DNA of 64,000 bases from RGIG1959 sp045604545 (GTDB taxonomy: Bacteria; Bacillota; Clostridia; Oscillospirales; Acutalibacteraceae): the NCBI GenBank assembly GCA_045604545.1, contig JAZUOG010000072.1:1-64000 (forward strand), in the 5' to 3' direction. A program made the position numbers and the translations under genes. Position 1 is the stretch's first letter; the number at the start of each line of letters is the position of its first letter. Under the pieces are notes generated by a model. It saw nothing but the letters and a program-made list of their open reading frames with translations. It had not been told where the DNA came from and did not search any database. Shown piece by piece: positions 42,887 to 50,195 of this stretch.

Positions 42887-43918
42887 TCAGATAATCAGCA
42901 TAGCATCGCCGAAGCTGAAGAAACGATATTGGTTATCAACAGCATGCTTATAGGCGTTCATCGTGTGTTCGTATCCCGCAAAAGCGCTTACAAGCATAAT
43001 CAGCGTACTTTCCGGAAGATGGAAATTGGTGATCAAACCATCCAGCAGCTTGAATTGATAGCCGGGATAAATAAAAATTTCCGTCCAACCGTCAGCGGCA
43101 TGAACAAGTCCGTCATCACCGAGACCGACACTCTCCAAAGTGCGACAGCTGGTTGTACCGACGGCAATCACACGGCCGCCGTTTGCTCTCGTGTGATTGA
43201 TGAGATCGGCGGTTTTTTGTGAAAGTTCATAGTGCTCAGCATGCATATGATGCTCGTGAATGTTTTCAACTTTGACCGGACGGAATGTGCCTAATCCTAC
43301 GTGAAGTGTGACAAAGCCGATATCAATGCCCATGTCACGAATAGAATCCAGTAGTTGAGGTGTGAAATGCAATCCGGCCGTGGGGGCAGCTGCAGAGCCG
43401 TTTTCACGGGAATAAACCGTTTGGTACCGTTCTCTGTCTGCAAGTTTTTCGGTAATGTACGGAGGCAACGGCATTTCGCCGACACGATCAAGTACATGAT
43501 AGAAATTCGGTCCGTCATAGTGGAATTCGACAAGACGATTGCCACCGTCAAGGATCTCGAGAACGTTAGCGGTTAAAATACCATCGCCAAACGAAATAAC
43601 ATCGCCGGGACGGGCTTTTTTTCCGGGACCTGCGAGAACTTCCCAACGGTCGCTGCCGTGATTTTGGAGCAACAGCAACTCAACCCCACCGCCTGTGGGA
43701 ACGCGATTGCCGTAAATACGCGCAGGAAGAACGCGGCTGTCGTTGAGAATCAGACAATCGCCGGGACGTAAAAAGGAGACAATGTCGCGAAAAACGCGGT
43801 CTTGAACGGTTCCGGTTTGACGATCCAAATACAGAAGTTTTGAAGAATCCCGCGGTTCAAGCGGCGTTTGTGCGATCATCGACTCGGGAAGATCATAGTA
43901 AAAATCGGATGTTTTCAT
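42887..43918 (-). CDS. queA: S-adenosylmethionine:tRNA ribosyltransferase-isomerase
   Basis: Adds the epoxycyclopentane ring from SAM to preQ1-tRNA. 343 residues beginning MKTSDFYYDLPESMIAQTPL, with DSRVLPARI, TAGLHFTP and VGLGTFRPVK signatures and the C-terminal NFHLPESTLIMLVSAFAG. First gene of the queA-tgt-yajC-TIGR04086 group, acting directly before tgt's product has charged the tRNA with preQ1. Confidence 0.97.
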   Translation of the reverse strand: MKTSDFYYDLPESMIAQTPLEPRDSSKLLYLDRQTGTVQDRVFRDIVSFLRPGDCLILNDSRVLPARIYGNRVPTGGGVELLLLQNHGSDRWEVLAGPGKKARPGDVISFGDGILTANVLEILDGGNRLVEFHYDGPNFYHVLDRVGEMPLPPYITEKLADRERYQTVYSRENGSAAAPTAGLHFTPQLLDSIRDMGIDIGFVTLHVGLGTFRPVKVENIHEHHMHAEHYELSQKTADLINHTRANGGRVIAVGTTSCRTLESVGLGDDGLVHAADGWTEIFIYPGYQFKLLDGLITNFHLPESTLIMLVSAFAGYEHTMNAYKHAVDNQYRFFSFGDAMLII

Positions 43919-43972
43919 AAAATTTTTACTCCAAATTAGCTAAATTTCAGCGCCTATTATTATCAATTATGT

Positions 43973-44001
43973 TTGACAATCGGACGACATAATGGTAAAA
44001 T
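43973..44001 (+). promoter_or_regulatory. asd-dapA-dapB promoter
   Basis: TTGACA, 17-bp spacer, TAAAAT. The leader to asd is about 98 bases and contains a palindrome (44024-44036) and a small hairpin (44060-44082). Confidence 0.85.
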
Positions 44002-44023
44002 ATCTAGTGTATGGCGTCTTTAA

Positions 44024-44036
44024 GGTATAGTATACC
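44024..44036. promoter_or_regulatory. Candidate operator in the asd leader
   Basis: GGTATAGTATACC, a 6-1-6 inverted repeat about 23 bases downstream of the -10 hexamer, i.e. early in the transcript, as for roadblock operators. Confidence 0.3.
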
Positions 44037-44106
44037 AGTGAACGTCTCAATCTGTCAATATCGGGCTTGTCAAATTCCCGATTTATTATGAAAGGATGCG
44101 ACATAA

Positions 44107-45183
44107 ATGAAACAGTTTAACGTCGGTATTATCGGTGCAACCGGTATGGTTGGTCAGCGTTTCGCCACTCTTCTTGCGGACCATCCGTGGTTTAATGTGA
44201 CAACGCTTGCTGCGAGCGGACGCTCTGCGGGTAAAACCTATAAAGAGGCTGTCGGTAATCGTTGGGCGATGAAAACGCCGATGCCCGAGAAAATGGAAAA
44301 TATGATCATTCTTGATGCTGCGGATATTGCGGCGGTGACGGCGAATGTTGATTTTTGCTTCTGCGCTGTCAACATGAAGAAGGATGAGATCAAAGCTCTT
44401 GAAGAGGCGTATGCCAAAGCGGAATGCCCCATTGTTTCCAACAACAGCGCGCACCGTTTTACGGACGATGTGCCGATGGTGATTCCCGAGCTCAATGCCG
44501 ATCACATCAATATTATCCCCGCTCAGCGTCGTCGTCTCGGTACCAAGCGCGGTTTCATTGCGGTGAAATCCAATTGTTCACTGCAGAGCTATGTTCCCGC
44601 CCTCTTCCCTCTTTCCAAATTCGGTATTAACAAAGCGCTCGTCTGCACATATCAGGCTATTTCCGGCGCCGGTAAGACGTTTGAAACCTGGCCTGAGATG
44701 GTGGATAATGTGATCCCGTATATCGGCGGTGAGGAAGAAAAATCCGAAAAAGAGCCGCTCAAGATCTGGGGTACCATCGAAGGCGATAAGATCGTTAACG
44801 CCACCTCCCCCGCATTTACGGCGCAATGCCTGCGCGTGCCTGTTTCGGACGGTCACTTTGCGGCGGTGTATTGCTCTTTTGAAAACAAGCCTTCCAAGGA
44901 AGAAATCATCGAAACCTGGAAATCGTTCAGCGGACGCGCTCAGGAGCTCGAGCTTCCCAGCGCTCCGAAACAGTTCCTCCATTATTTTGAAGAGGACAAT
45001 ATGCCCCAGACGGCACTTAACCGTAATCTTGAAAACGGTATGGCTATTTCGCTTGGCCGTTTGCGCGAAGATTCGCAGTATGATTTTAAGTTTGTCGGTT
45101 TGTCTCACAACACGCTTCGCGGTGCTGCCGGCGGCGCGGTCCTTCTTGCGGAGCTTCTTTGCGCCGAAGGATACATGGATTGA
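44107..45183 (+). CDS. asd: Aspartate-semialdehyde dehydrogenase (archaeal/fungal-type branch)
   Basis: Makes aspartate semialdehyde from aspartyl phosphate, the branch point to lysine, threonine and methionine. 358 residues with the NADP loop GIIGATGMVGQRF, the catalytic cysteine in VKSNCSLQSYVPAL, and AISGAGKTFE. The set of insertions and PRxxRRLGTKRG-like segment (AQRRRLGTKRG) fits the branch first known from archaea and fungi rather than the usual Gram-negative enzyme. AAAGGATG precedes the ATG. First gene of the lysine operon. Confidence 0.94.
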   Translation: MKQFNVGIIGATGMVGQRFATLLADHPWFNVTTLAASGRSAGKTYKEAVGNRWAMKTPMPEKMENMIILDAADIAAVTANVDFCFCAVNMKKDEIKALEEAYAKAECPIVSNNSAHRFTDDVPMVIPELNADHINIIPAQRRRLGTKRGFIAVKSNCSLQSYVPALFPLSKFGINKALVCTYQAISGAGKTFETWPEMVDNVIPYIGGEEEKSEKEPLKIWGTIEGDKIVNATSPAFTAQCLRVPVSDGHFAAVYCSFENKPSKEEIIETWKSFSGRAQELELPSAPKQFLHYFEEDNMPQTALNRNLENGMAISLGRLREDSQYDFKFVGLSHNTLRGAAGGAVLLAELLCAEGYMD

Positions 45184-45241
45184 TTTGTCTGCATATAATG
45201 CAGTGGATTGATCAGCAAGTAATTTAAGGAGGTTTGTTCAT

Positions 45242-46126
45242 ATGAGTAAACATACCATCTTCACGGGTGCCGGTGTTGCCATTGTCACTCCCATGAATGC
45301 CGATGGCTCTGTTAATTATGATAAGTATCGTGAGTTCATTGATTGGCAGATTGAAAACGGTACAGACGCTATTATCACCTGCGGAACGACCGGTGAGTCG
45401 TCGACATTGACTGCAGAAGAACACATTGAAGTTATGAAAGTCGCCGTTGAACACACTGCGGGTCGCGTACCGGTCATTGCCGGCACAGGCTCCAATGATA
45501 CGGCTTTTGGTATTCAATTGTCTGTTGAGGCCAGAGAACTGGGTGTTGATGCGTTGTTGCTTGTGACGCCGTATTATAACAAAGCCTCTCAGCGAGGTTT
45601 GATCACACATTATAACGCCATTTGTGATGCAGCAAAGCTTCCGGCGATCCTTTACAGTGTCCCTTCGCGTACCGGTGTGAATATTCAACCCGCGACGGTA
45701 GCTAAGTTGTATGAAAACCCTTATATTTGTGCTGTGAAAGAAGCAAGCGGCGATATTTCGCAAGTGGCAAAGATTGCCGCGATGTGTGACATCGATATCT
45801 ATTCCGGCAATGATGATCAGATCGTTCCGATTCTGTCTCTCGGCGGTAAAGGCGTTATTTCCGTGCTGTCGAATGTTTGCCCGAAGGAAACCCATGACAT
45901 TTGTGCCAAGTGGTTCGAGGGCGATGTTGCGGAGAGTAAGCGTCTTCAGCTTGCGTATCTGGATCTGTGCAATGCATTGTTCTGCGACGTGAATCCGATT
46001 CCCGTCAAGGAAGCCCTGAACATGATGGGCTGGGAACACGGTGAATGCCGCCTGCCGCTGTGTGGCATGGACGACGCCTCCAAAGCGGTGTTAAGCGCCG
46101 CGCTCAAAAAGCACGGATTGATTTGA
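45242..46126 (+). CDS. dapA: 4-hydroxy-tetrahydrodipicolinate synthase
   Basis: Condenses pyruvate with aspartate semialdehyde. 294 residues with GTTGESSTLTAEEH, the proton-relay Tyr in ILYSVPSRTGVN, and the Schiff-base Lys in AVKEASGDISQ. AAGGAGG lies 9 bases before the ATG. Second gene of the asd-dapA-dapB operon, 58 bases after asd. The product goes directly to DapB or, in spore formers, to dipicolinate. Confidence 0.96.
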   Translation: MSKHTIFTGAGVAIVTPMNADGSVNYDKYREFIDWQIENGTDAIITCGTTGESSTLTAEEHIEVMKVAVEHTAGRVPVIAGTGSNDTAFGIQLSVEARELGVDALLLVTPYYNKASQRGLITHYNAICDAAKLPAILYSVPSRTGVNIQPATVAKLYENPYICAVKEASGDISQVAKIAAMCDIDIYSGNDDQIVPILSLGGKGVISVLSNVCPKETHDICAKWFEGDVAESKRLQLAYLDLCNALFCDVNPIPVKEALNMMGWEHGECRLPLCGMDDASKAVLSAALKKHGLI

Positions 46127-46147
46127 TGATTGAAAGGATGTTCATAC

Positions 46148-46906
46148 ATGGTGCGGCTGATCATCAGTGGATGTAACGGTAAAATGGGTCGTATGTTGAC
46201 TTCGGTGATTGCTCACCGTTGTGACTGTGAAATTGTGGCAGGCTTTGATATCAACACGGAGTCTTCCGCAGGATATCCTGTTTATGCCAATCCGATGAAC
46301 TGCGATGTTGAAGCGGATGCGATCATTGACTTTTCTCATCCTGCAGCACTGAACGGGGTTATCTCCTACGCTAGGGCACACAATCTGCCGGTTGTGGTCG
46401 CGACCACCGGACTCAGTGCCGAACAACTTGACAGCGTTAAGGCGGCTTCTTCCGAAGTGGCGGTCTTCTTCAGCGCGAATATGTCGCTTGGAATCAGTCT
46501 TTTGGCGGAACTCGCCAGAAAAGCGGCGGCCATTCTCGGCGGAGAATTTGATGTTGAAATTATCGAGAAACATCACAATCAGAAAATTGACGCACCTTCC
46601 GGAACGGCTTTGTTGCTGGCAAACGCTCTCAGTGAAGCTCTCCCCTATGATCCCGAATATGTTTTTGATCGCCACGCTGTGCGTCAAAAACGCGATCAAA
46701 AGGAAATTGGTTTTTCAAGTATTCGCGGTGGAACGATCGTCGGTGAACATGATGTGATTTTTGCCGGTCGTGACGAAGTCATTACGCTGTCTCACTCGGC
46801 CGCATCAAAAGAAGTGTTTGCTGTCGGCGCGGTGAATGCCGCCATTTTCCTTGTCGGCAAAGAGCCGGGATACTATTCTATGGCAGATTTGGTTGCCAAT
46901 GCATAA
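46148..46906 (+). CDS. dapB: 4-hydroxy-tetrahydrodipicolinate reductase
   Basis: Reduces the DapA product with NAD(P)H. 252 residues with the Rossmann loop SGCNGKMGRMLTSV and the catalytic signature EKHHNQKIDAPSGTAL. The ATG at 46148 follows GAAAGGATG; a TTG six codons earlier is inside that site. The remaining steps to meso-diaminopimelate are not in the window, but lysA lies just beyond the IS element. The gene's terminator is split by that element. Confidence 0.96.
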   Translation: MVRLIISGCNGKMGRMLTSVIAHRCDCEIVAGFDINTESSAGYPVYANPMNCDVEADAIIDFSHPAALNGVISYARAHNLPVVVATTGLSAEQLDSVKAASSEVAVFFSANMSLGISLLAELARKAAAILGGEFDVEIIEKHHNQKIDAPSGTALLLANALSEALPYDPEYVFDRHAVRQKRDQKEIGFSSIRGGTIVGEHDVIFAGRDEVITLSHSAASKEVFAVGAVNAAIFLVGKEPGYYSMADLVANA

Positions 46907-46924
46907 AATAATTAACTAAAAAGA

Positions 46925-46936
46925 GGAACCATCTCC
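46925..46936 (+). terminator. Left arm of the dapB/lysA terminator, split by the IS element
   Basis: GGAACCATCTCC, preceded by an A-rich run, is the exact reverse complement of GGAGATGGTTCC at 48236-48247, which is followed by a T run. Joined at the 3-base repeat GTT, the two halves form one bidirectional terminator with a loop of about 5-6 bases. The 1,290-bp IS now separates them, so neither dapB nor lysA keeps a working hairpin here. Confidence 0.85.
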
Positions 46937-46939
46937 GTT
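46937..46939. repeat. Target-site duplication, left copy
   Basis: GTT, repeated directly after the right IS end at 48230-48232. Three-base duplications are usual for the IS150 group. Confidence 0.7.
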
Positions 46940-46964
46940 TGAACTGTATCCCGAAAAACGGACA

Positions 46965-46993
46965 TTGAAAGAAAAGACCCCCTGTTGTAGAAT
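46965..46993 (+). promoter_or_regulatory. Internal IS promoter
   Basis: TTGAAA, 17-bp spacer, TAGAAT. The predicted start (about 47000) lies after the left arm of the hairpin at 46978-47011, so transcripts from this promoter cannot form it. Confidence 0.6.
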
Positions 46994-47011
46994 TAAAGCT
47001 ACAACAGGGGG
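46978..47011 (+). promoter_or_regulatory. Hairpin masking the orfA ribosome binding site
   Basis: A perfect 13-bp stem (46978-46990 with 46999-47011) with an 8-base loop. The right arm contains AGGGGG, the only ribosome binding site for the orfA ATG at 47019. In transcripts entering from dapB the site would be paired and closed. Confidence 0.75.
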
Positions 47012-47018
47012 TTATGTC

Positions 47019-47321
47019 ATGTCCAGAAATTATGTAAAAGTAGAATGTTTAGCAGAAGAAGTGTTTCGCCGTAAAGAAGCAGGAGAAACACATAGAGAGA
47101 TTGGCGAACACTTTGGATTAACCAAGGAACAAATCAAAAGGCTGGTAAATCGCCAACGAAGAAAGCAACGTATGGTTATGAACGGGTATATTCCTCGTCC
47201 AAAAGGTCGTCCTCGCAAAGCGGAAGCAACAGAAGAAATTCGCCGAAACAACGAATTGATTGAACTGCGTATGCAGGTAGAATTGTTGCGAAATTTTCTA
47301 TCAGAAGTTGGAAGGAGGTGA
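47019..47321 (+). CDS. IS3-family OrfA, helix-turn-helix protein
   Basis: 100 residues. The N-terminal half holds a helix-turn-helix (TEREIGEHFGLTKEQIKRL-like: HREIGEHFGLTKEQIKRLV) and a basic RQRRKQR stretch; the C-terminal half is a leucine-rich coiled coil (ELIELRMQVELLRNF) as in IS3 OrfA. It binds the IS ends and regulates transposition. The ATG at 47019 follows AGGGGG; the frame is open to 46965 but across the promoter and hairpin. Near its end, A AAT TTT (47291-47297) is in the right phase to act as a -1 slippery site. Confidence 0.85.
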   Translation: MSRNYVKVECLAEEVFRRKEAGETHREIGEHFGLTKEQIKRLVNRQRRKQRMVMNGYIPRPKGRPRKAEATEEIRRNNELIELRMQVELLRNFLSEVGRR

Positions 47322-47323
47322 AG

Positions 47324-48169
47324 TTGAAATACAGAGTAATTGAACGTTTTAGAGGAACGTACAGCATTGAAGCGATGTGCAAAATGTTTGGAGTTTCTAG
47401 AAGCGGCTATTACGCGTGGCGTAACAGACAAGGAAAAGAAAACAAAGATCAGTGGCTCGTTGATCTGATTGCAGAAATTCAAACAAAGAGTAAGCAAACC
47501 TACGGCTGCCGTCGGATCCGACGGTGGTTAAAACGAAAACACAACAAAACCGTGAATCTGAAAGCGATTTTACGTATTATGCGTAAATATGATTTGTTGT
47601 CTCAAGTACGCCGTCACAGACCATATATGCGCTACCAAAAGGCACTTCACAAATATTCAAACGAGTTAAAAAGAGAGTTTAACCAAACAGTACCCAATCA
47701 ATTTTGGGCAACGGATATTACCTATATCCCAACAGCTCACGGAATGGTTTATATGTGTGCGGTCATTGATTTGTGTGGAAAGATGGTATTAGCGTACCGC
47801 ATCGGCACTGACATGACAGCATCGCTGGTAACAGATACTATCCGAGATGCTAAACAAAAAGAAATGGTCACTGATGGACTCGCACTCCACAGTGACCAAG
47901 GGTCTCAATACACATCCAAAGCATATTTTGACCTAATGCAAGAATACCACATTCAGCCCTCGATGTCCAGTCCCGGATGTCCATACGACAATGCTGCAAT
48001 GGAAAATTTCTTTGGCACGCTGAAAACAGAATGTTTGTACCGCATGAAATTCGCCAACAAAGTTGCCGTAGAACAAGCAGTAGCAGAATATATTCAGTTC
48101 TACAATTATGAACGTATCAACTTAAAAGACGGCCTTACTCCGTACGAAATACGGAGCAAAGCCGCCTAA
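47324..48169 (+). CDS. IS3-family transposase OrfB (DDE)
   Basis: 281 residues with an IS3 HTH_21 region (SRSGYYAWRNRQGK, QTYGCRRIRRWLKR) and the rve integrase core: first Asp in WATDITYIPT, second in LHSDQGSQYTS, Glu in AAMENFFGTLKTE, the DD(35)E triad, all intact. The TTG at 47324 lies 5 bases after AAGGAGG, which is inside the end of orfA, so it can be made by reinitiation; a fused OrfAB may also arise by -1 frameshifting. No stop or frameshift damage, so the copy could be active. Confidence 0.93.
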   Translation: MKYRVIERFRGTYSIEAMCKMFGVSRSGYYAWRNRQGKENKDQWLVDLIAEIQTKSKQTYGCRRIRRWLKRKHNKTVNLKAILRIMRKYDLLSQVRRHRPYMRYQKALHKYSNELKREFNQTVPNQFWATDITYIPTAHGMVYMCAVIDLCGKMVLAYRIGTDMTASLVTDTIRDAKQKEMVTDGLALHSDQGSQYTSKAYFDLMQEYHIQPSMSSPGCPYDNAAMENFFGTLKTECLYRMKFANKVAVEQAVAEYIQFYNYERINLKDGLTPYEIRSKAA

Positions 48170-48235
48170 TTTAAAGATATTCTACGATAGGGTTCTTTTT
48201 TCTTTGTCTATTCAATGGGATACAGTCCAGTTTTT

Positions 48236-48247
48236 GGAGATGGTTCC
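48236..48247 (-). terminator. Right arm of the split dapB/lysA terminator
   Basis: GGAGATGGTTCC followed by seven T on the + strand. It complements 46925-46936. It lies 6 bases beyond the lysA stop. Confidence 0.85.
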
Positions 48248-48252
48248 TTTTT

Positions 48253-49560
48253 TTATATGTCATTTTTGACAACATCTTCGAATGTTTCGCCTTTCACAAC
48301 AACACGAGATTGCCCATCTTTTACCATGACAACAGCAGGATTCGGTAAGCGGTTGTAATGAGATGACATGGAGTAATTGTAGGCGCCGGTAACAAGAACG
48401 GCGAGCGTGTCCCCTTCTTCACACGGTTGAAGGTTCGTGTTTTCCTGCAACAGGTCACCGCTCTCACAGCAACGCCCTGCAATCGTGACGACGGTATCAA
48501 CGGGTTCGTTGGCTTTGTTAGCGATAATAGCGGTATATTCCGAATGATACAGGGCATAACGGGGATTGTCTGCCATGCCGCCGTCGACACTGACATAGGT
48601 GCGAACGCCGGGGATTTCTTTGACACCGCCGACGGTATAAAGCGTGATACCGGCGGAAGCGACGACCGATCGACCGGGTTCGATGAAGATAAACGGCACG
48701 GGGTAATTCAGTGCTTCTGCGGTTTGTTTCAAAGACGAAGCGGCAAGTTTCATATACTCTTTTTTTGAAAGAGGATTGTCGTTGGCGGTGTATTTAACGC
48801 CAAAGCCGCCACCGAGATTCAATTCCGGAAGCGTGACACCGTATTGATTGCGGATATCGCTCAGAAATCCGAGCATAACCTCTGCCGCGTGTTCGAACGG
48901 TTTTTCGTCAAAGATTTGTGAGCCGATGTGACAGTGCATGCCTTTTAATTCGATATTAGGCGTCGATAATGCGACCCCAACCATTTCCATTGCCTCGCCG
49001 TTTTCGAGCGTAAAACCAAATTTGGAATCGATTTGTCCCGTCTTGACGAAGTCATGGGTGTGGGCATCGATTCCCGGGGTGATTCGCATAAATACAGCGG
49101 CGTTTTTGTTCATATTGACAGCAATGGTAGACAAGCGCTTCAGCTCAGTGGGATTGTCCACGACGATGCGGCCGACGCCGAAAGACAAGGCCATTTGCAA
49201 GTCGGCGACCGTTTTATTATTGCCGTGAAAAATGATATGTTCTGCAGGAAAACCGGCAGTAACAGCGGTATACAGTTCTCCGCAAGAGACGACGTCGATC
49301 CAGCAATTTTCGCTGTTGACGATACGGTAGATTTCTTTAAAGGAACACGCTTTGCTGGCGTATGCAACAGCACCGCCGTTTTCATAGTTCTCCGCGATGG
49401 AGCTTTGAAAATCGCGCAGTGCTTGACGAATAGAGGTTTCGTCCATGACGTAAAGCGGTGTTCCGTAGGTTTTGGCGAGTGCAACCGTATCACATTCACC
49501 GATTGTCAGATGACCTTCAGCGTTAATGTGCAAAGCGGTAGAGATATCGTGAGGATTCAT
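48253..49560 (-). CDS. lysA: Diaminopimelate decarboxylase
   Basis: PLP enzyme for the last step of lysine synthesis. 435 residues with the PLP lysine in VAYASKACSFKEIY, HCHIGSQIFD, FIEPGRSVVASAG, and the active-site AGRCCESGDLLQ. It faces the asd-dapA-dapB operon across the IS element and is the last gene after ysxC on the - strand (18 bases apart), so it may be read from the tig-clp-lon transcript as well. AAGGAATGAAAATCA precedes the ATG. Confidence 0.96.
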   Translation of the reverse strand: MNPHDISTALHINAEGHLTIGECDTVALAKTYGTPLYVMDETSIRQALRDFQSSIAENYENGGAVAYASKACSFKEIYRIVNSENCWIDVVSCGELYTAVTAGFPAEHIIFHGNNKTVADLQMALSFGVGRIVVDNPTELKRLSTIAVNMNKNAAVFMRITPGIDAHTHDFVKTGQIDSKFGFTLENGEAMEMVGVALSTPNIELKGMHCHIGSQIFDEKPFEHAAEVMLGFLSDIRNQYGVTLPELNLGGGFGVKYTANDNPLSKKEYMKLAASSLKQTAEALNYPVPFIFIEPGRSVVASAGITLYTVGGVKEIPGVRTYVSVDGGMADNPRYALYHSEYTAIIANKANEPVDTVVTIAGRCCESGDLLQENTNLQPCEEGDTLAVLVTGAYNYSMSSHYNRLPNPAVVMVKDGQSRVVVKGETFEDVVKNDI

Positions 49561-49578
49561 TGATTTTCATTCCTTCCG

Positions 49579-50172
49579 TTATTCGGAATCGTCGCTGCAA
49601 ACATCATCGATGATATCGATCAATGCTTGGGCTCCTTCGCCGTTGATTGATGAAAACGGGATCATTAACATACCGTCATAAGGTGCCAATTCGTCTTTCA
49701 GGGCTTCTTCCCTTTTGAGACGTTCGCCTTTTTTCAGCTTGTCCGATTTTGTTAATACAACAATAAACGGAATGCCGTTGTCGACAAGATAGTCAAGCAT
49801 CATGTAATCGTCTTTAGTCGGCTTATGACGGATATCGATCAATTGGATTACCAGACGCATATCTCTTTCTTGAGAAAAATAGCCGTTGATCAAATCACTC
49901 CATCGCGATTTTTCTGCCTGCGATACCTTGGCGTAGCCGTACCCGGGAAGATCAACCAGTCGTAAAGAATCTAAGCGGTAGAAATTAATGGTTGCGGTTT
50001 TTCCGGGAGTAGCACTGGTTCTGGCGAGAGACTTTCGTTGAAGAATGCGATTGATCAGTGAGGATTTTCCGACGTTGGAATGGCCTGAAATGGCAATTTC
50101 GGGCAGAGTTGACATCGGCAATTGTTCTGCGTTTCCGGCAGAAAATTCAAATGCGGCACTGTGGATATTCAT
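49579..50172 (-). CDS. ysxC: Ribosome biogenesis GTPase YsxC/EngB
   Basis: GTPase needed for late 50S assembly. 197 residues with G1 GHSNVGKSS, G2 near TPGKTATINFY, G3 DLPGYG, G4 TKSD and G5 SSINGEG, in the TrmE-Era-EngA-EngB order. Directly downstream of lon, its conserved partner in Firmicutes. Confidence 0.96.
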   Translation of the reverse strand: MNIHSAAFEFSAGNAEQLPMSTLPEIAISGHSNVGKSSLINRILQRKSLARTSATPGKTATINFYRLDSLRLVDLPGYGYAKVSQAEKSRWSDLINGYFSQERDMRLVIQLIDIRHKPTKDDYMMLDYLVDNGIPFIVVLTKSDKLKKGERLKREEALKDELAPYDGMLMIPFSSINGEGAQALIDIIDDVCSDDSE

Positions 50173-50195
50173 AACCGTGTACTCACCTACTTAAA

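Larger units (their letters stand above)
46940..48229 (+). mobile_element. IS3-family (IS150-group-like) insertion sequence, 1,290 bp
   Basis: Ends are 5'-TG...CA-3'. Terminal inverted repeats begin TGAACTGTATCCC on the left and TGGACTGTATCCC on the right (read inward) and stay partly matched for about 37 bases. It holds orfA (helix-turn-helix) and orfB (DDE transposase) in the IS3 arrangement, the latter in the -1 frame. It carries an internal promoter and a hairpin that would hide the orfA ribosome binding site in read-through transcripts. It appears intact and is inserted in the loop of the dapB-lysA terminator, with a GTT duplication. Confidence 0.92.

Noticed and set aside
44002..44106. 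Lysine riboswitch in front of asd
   Set aside because: The space between promoter and start is about 100 bases, far below the size of an L-box, and none of its conserved stretches is visible.
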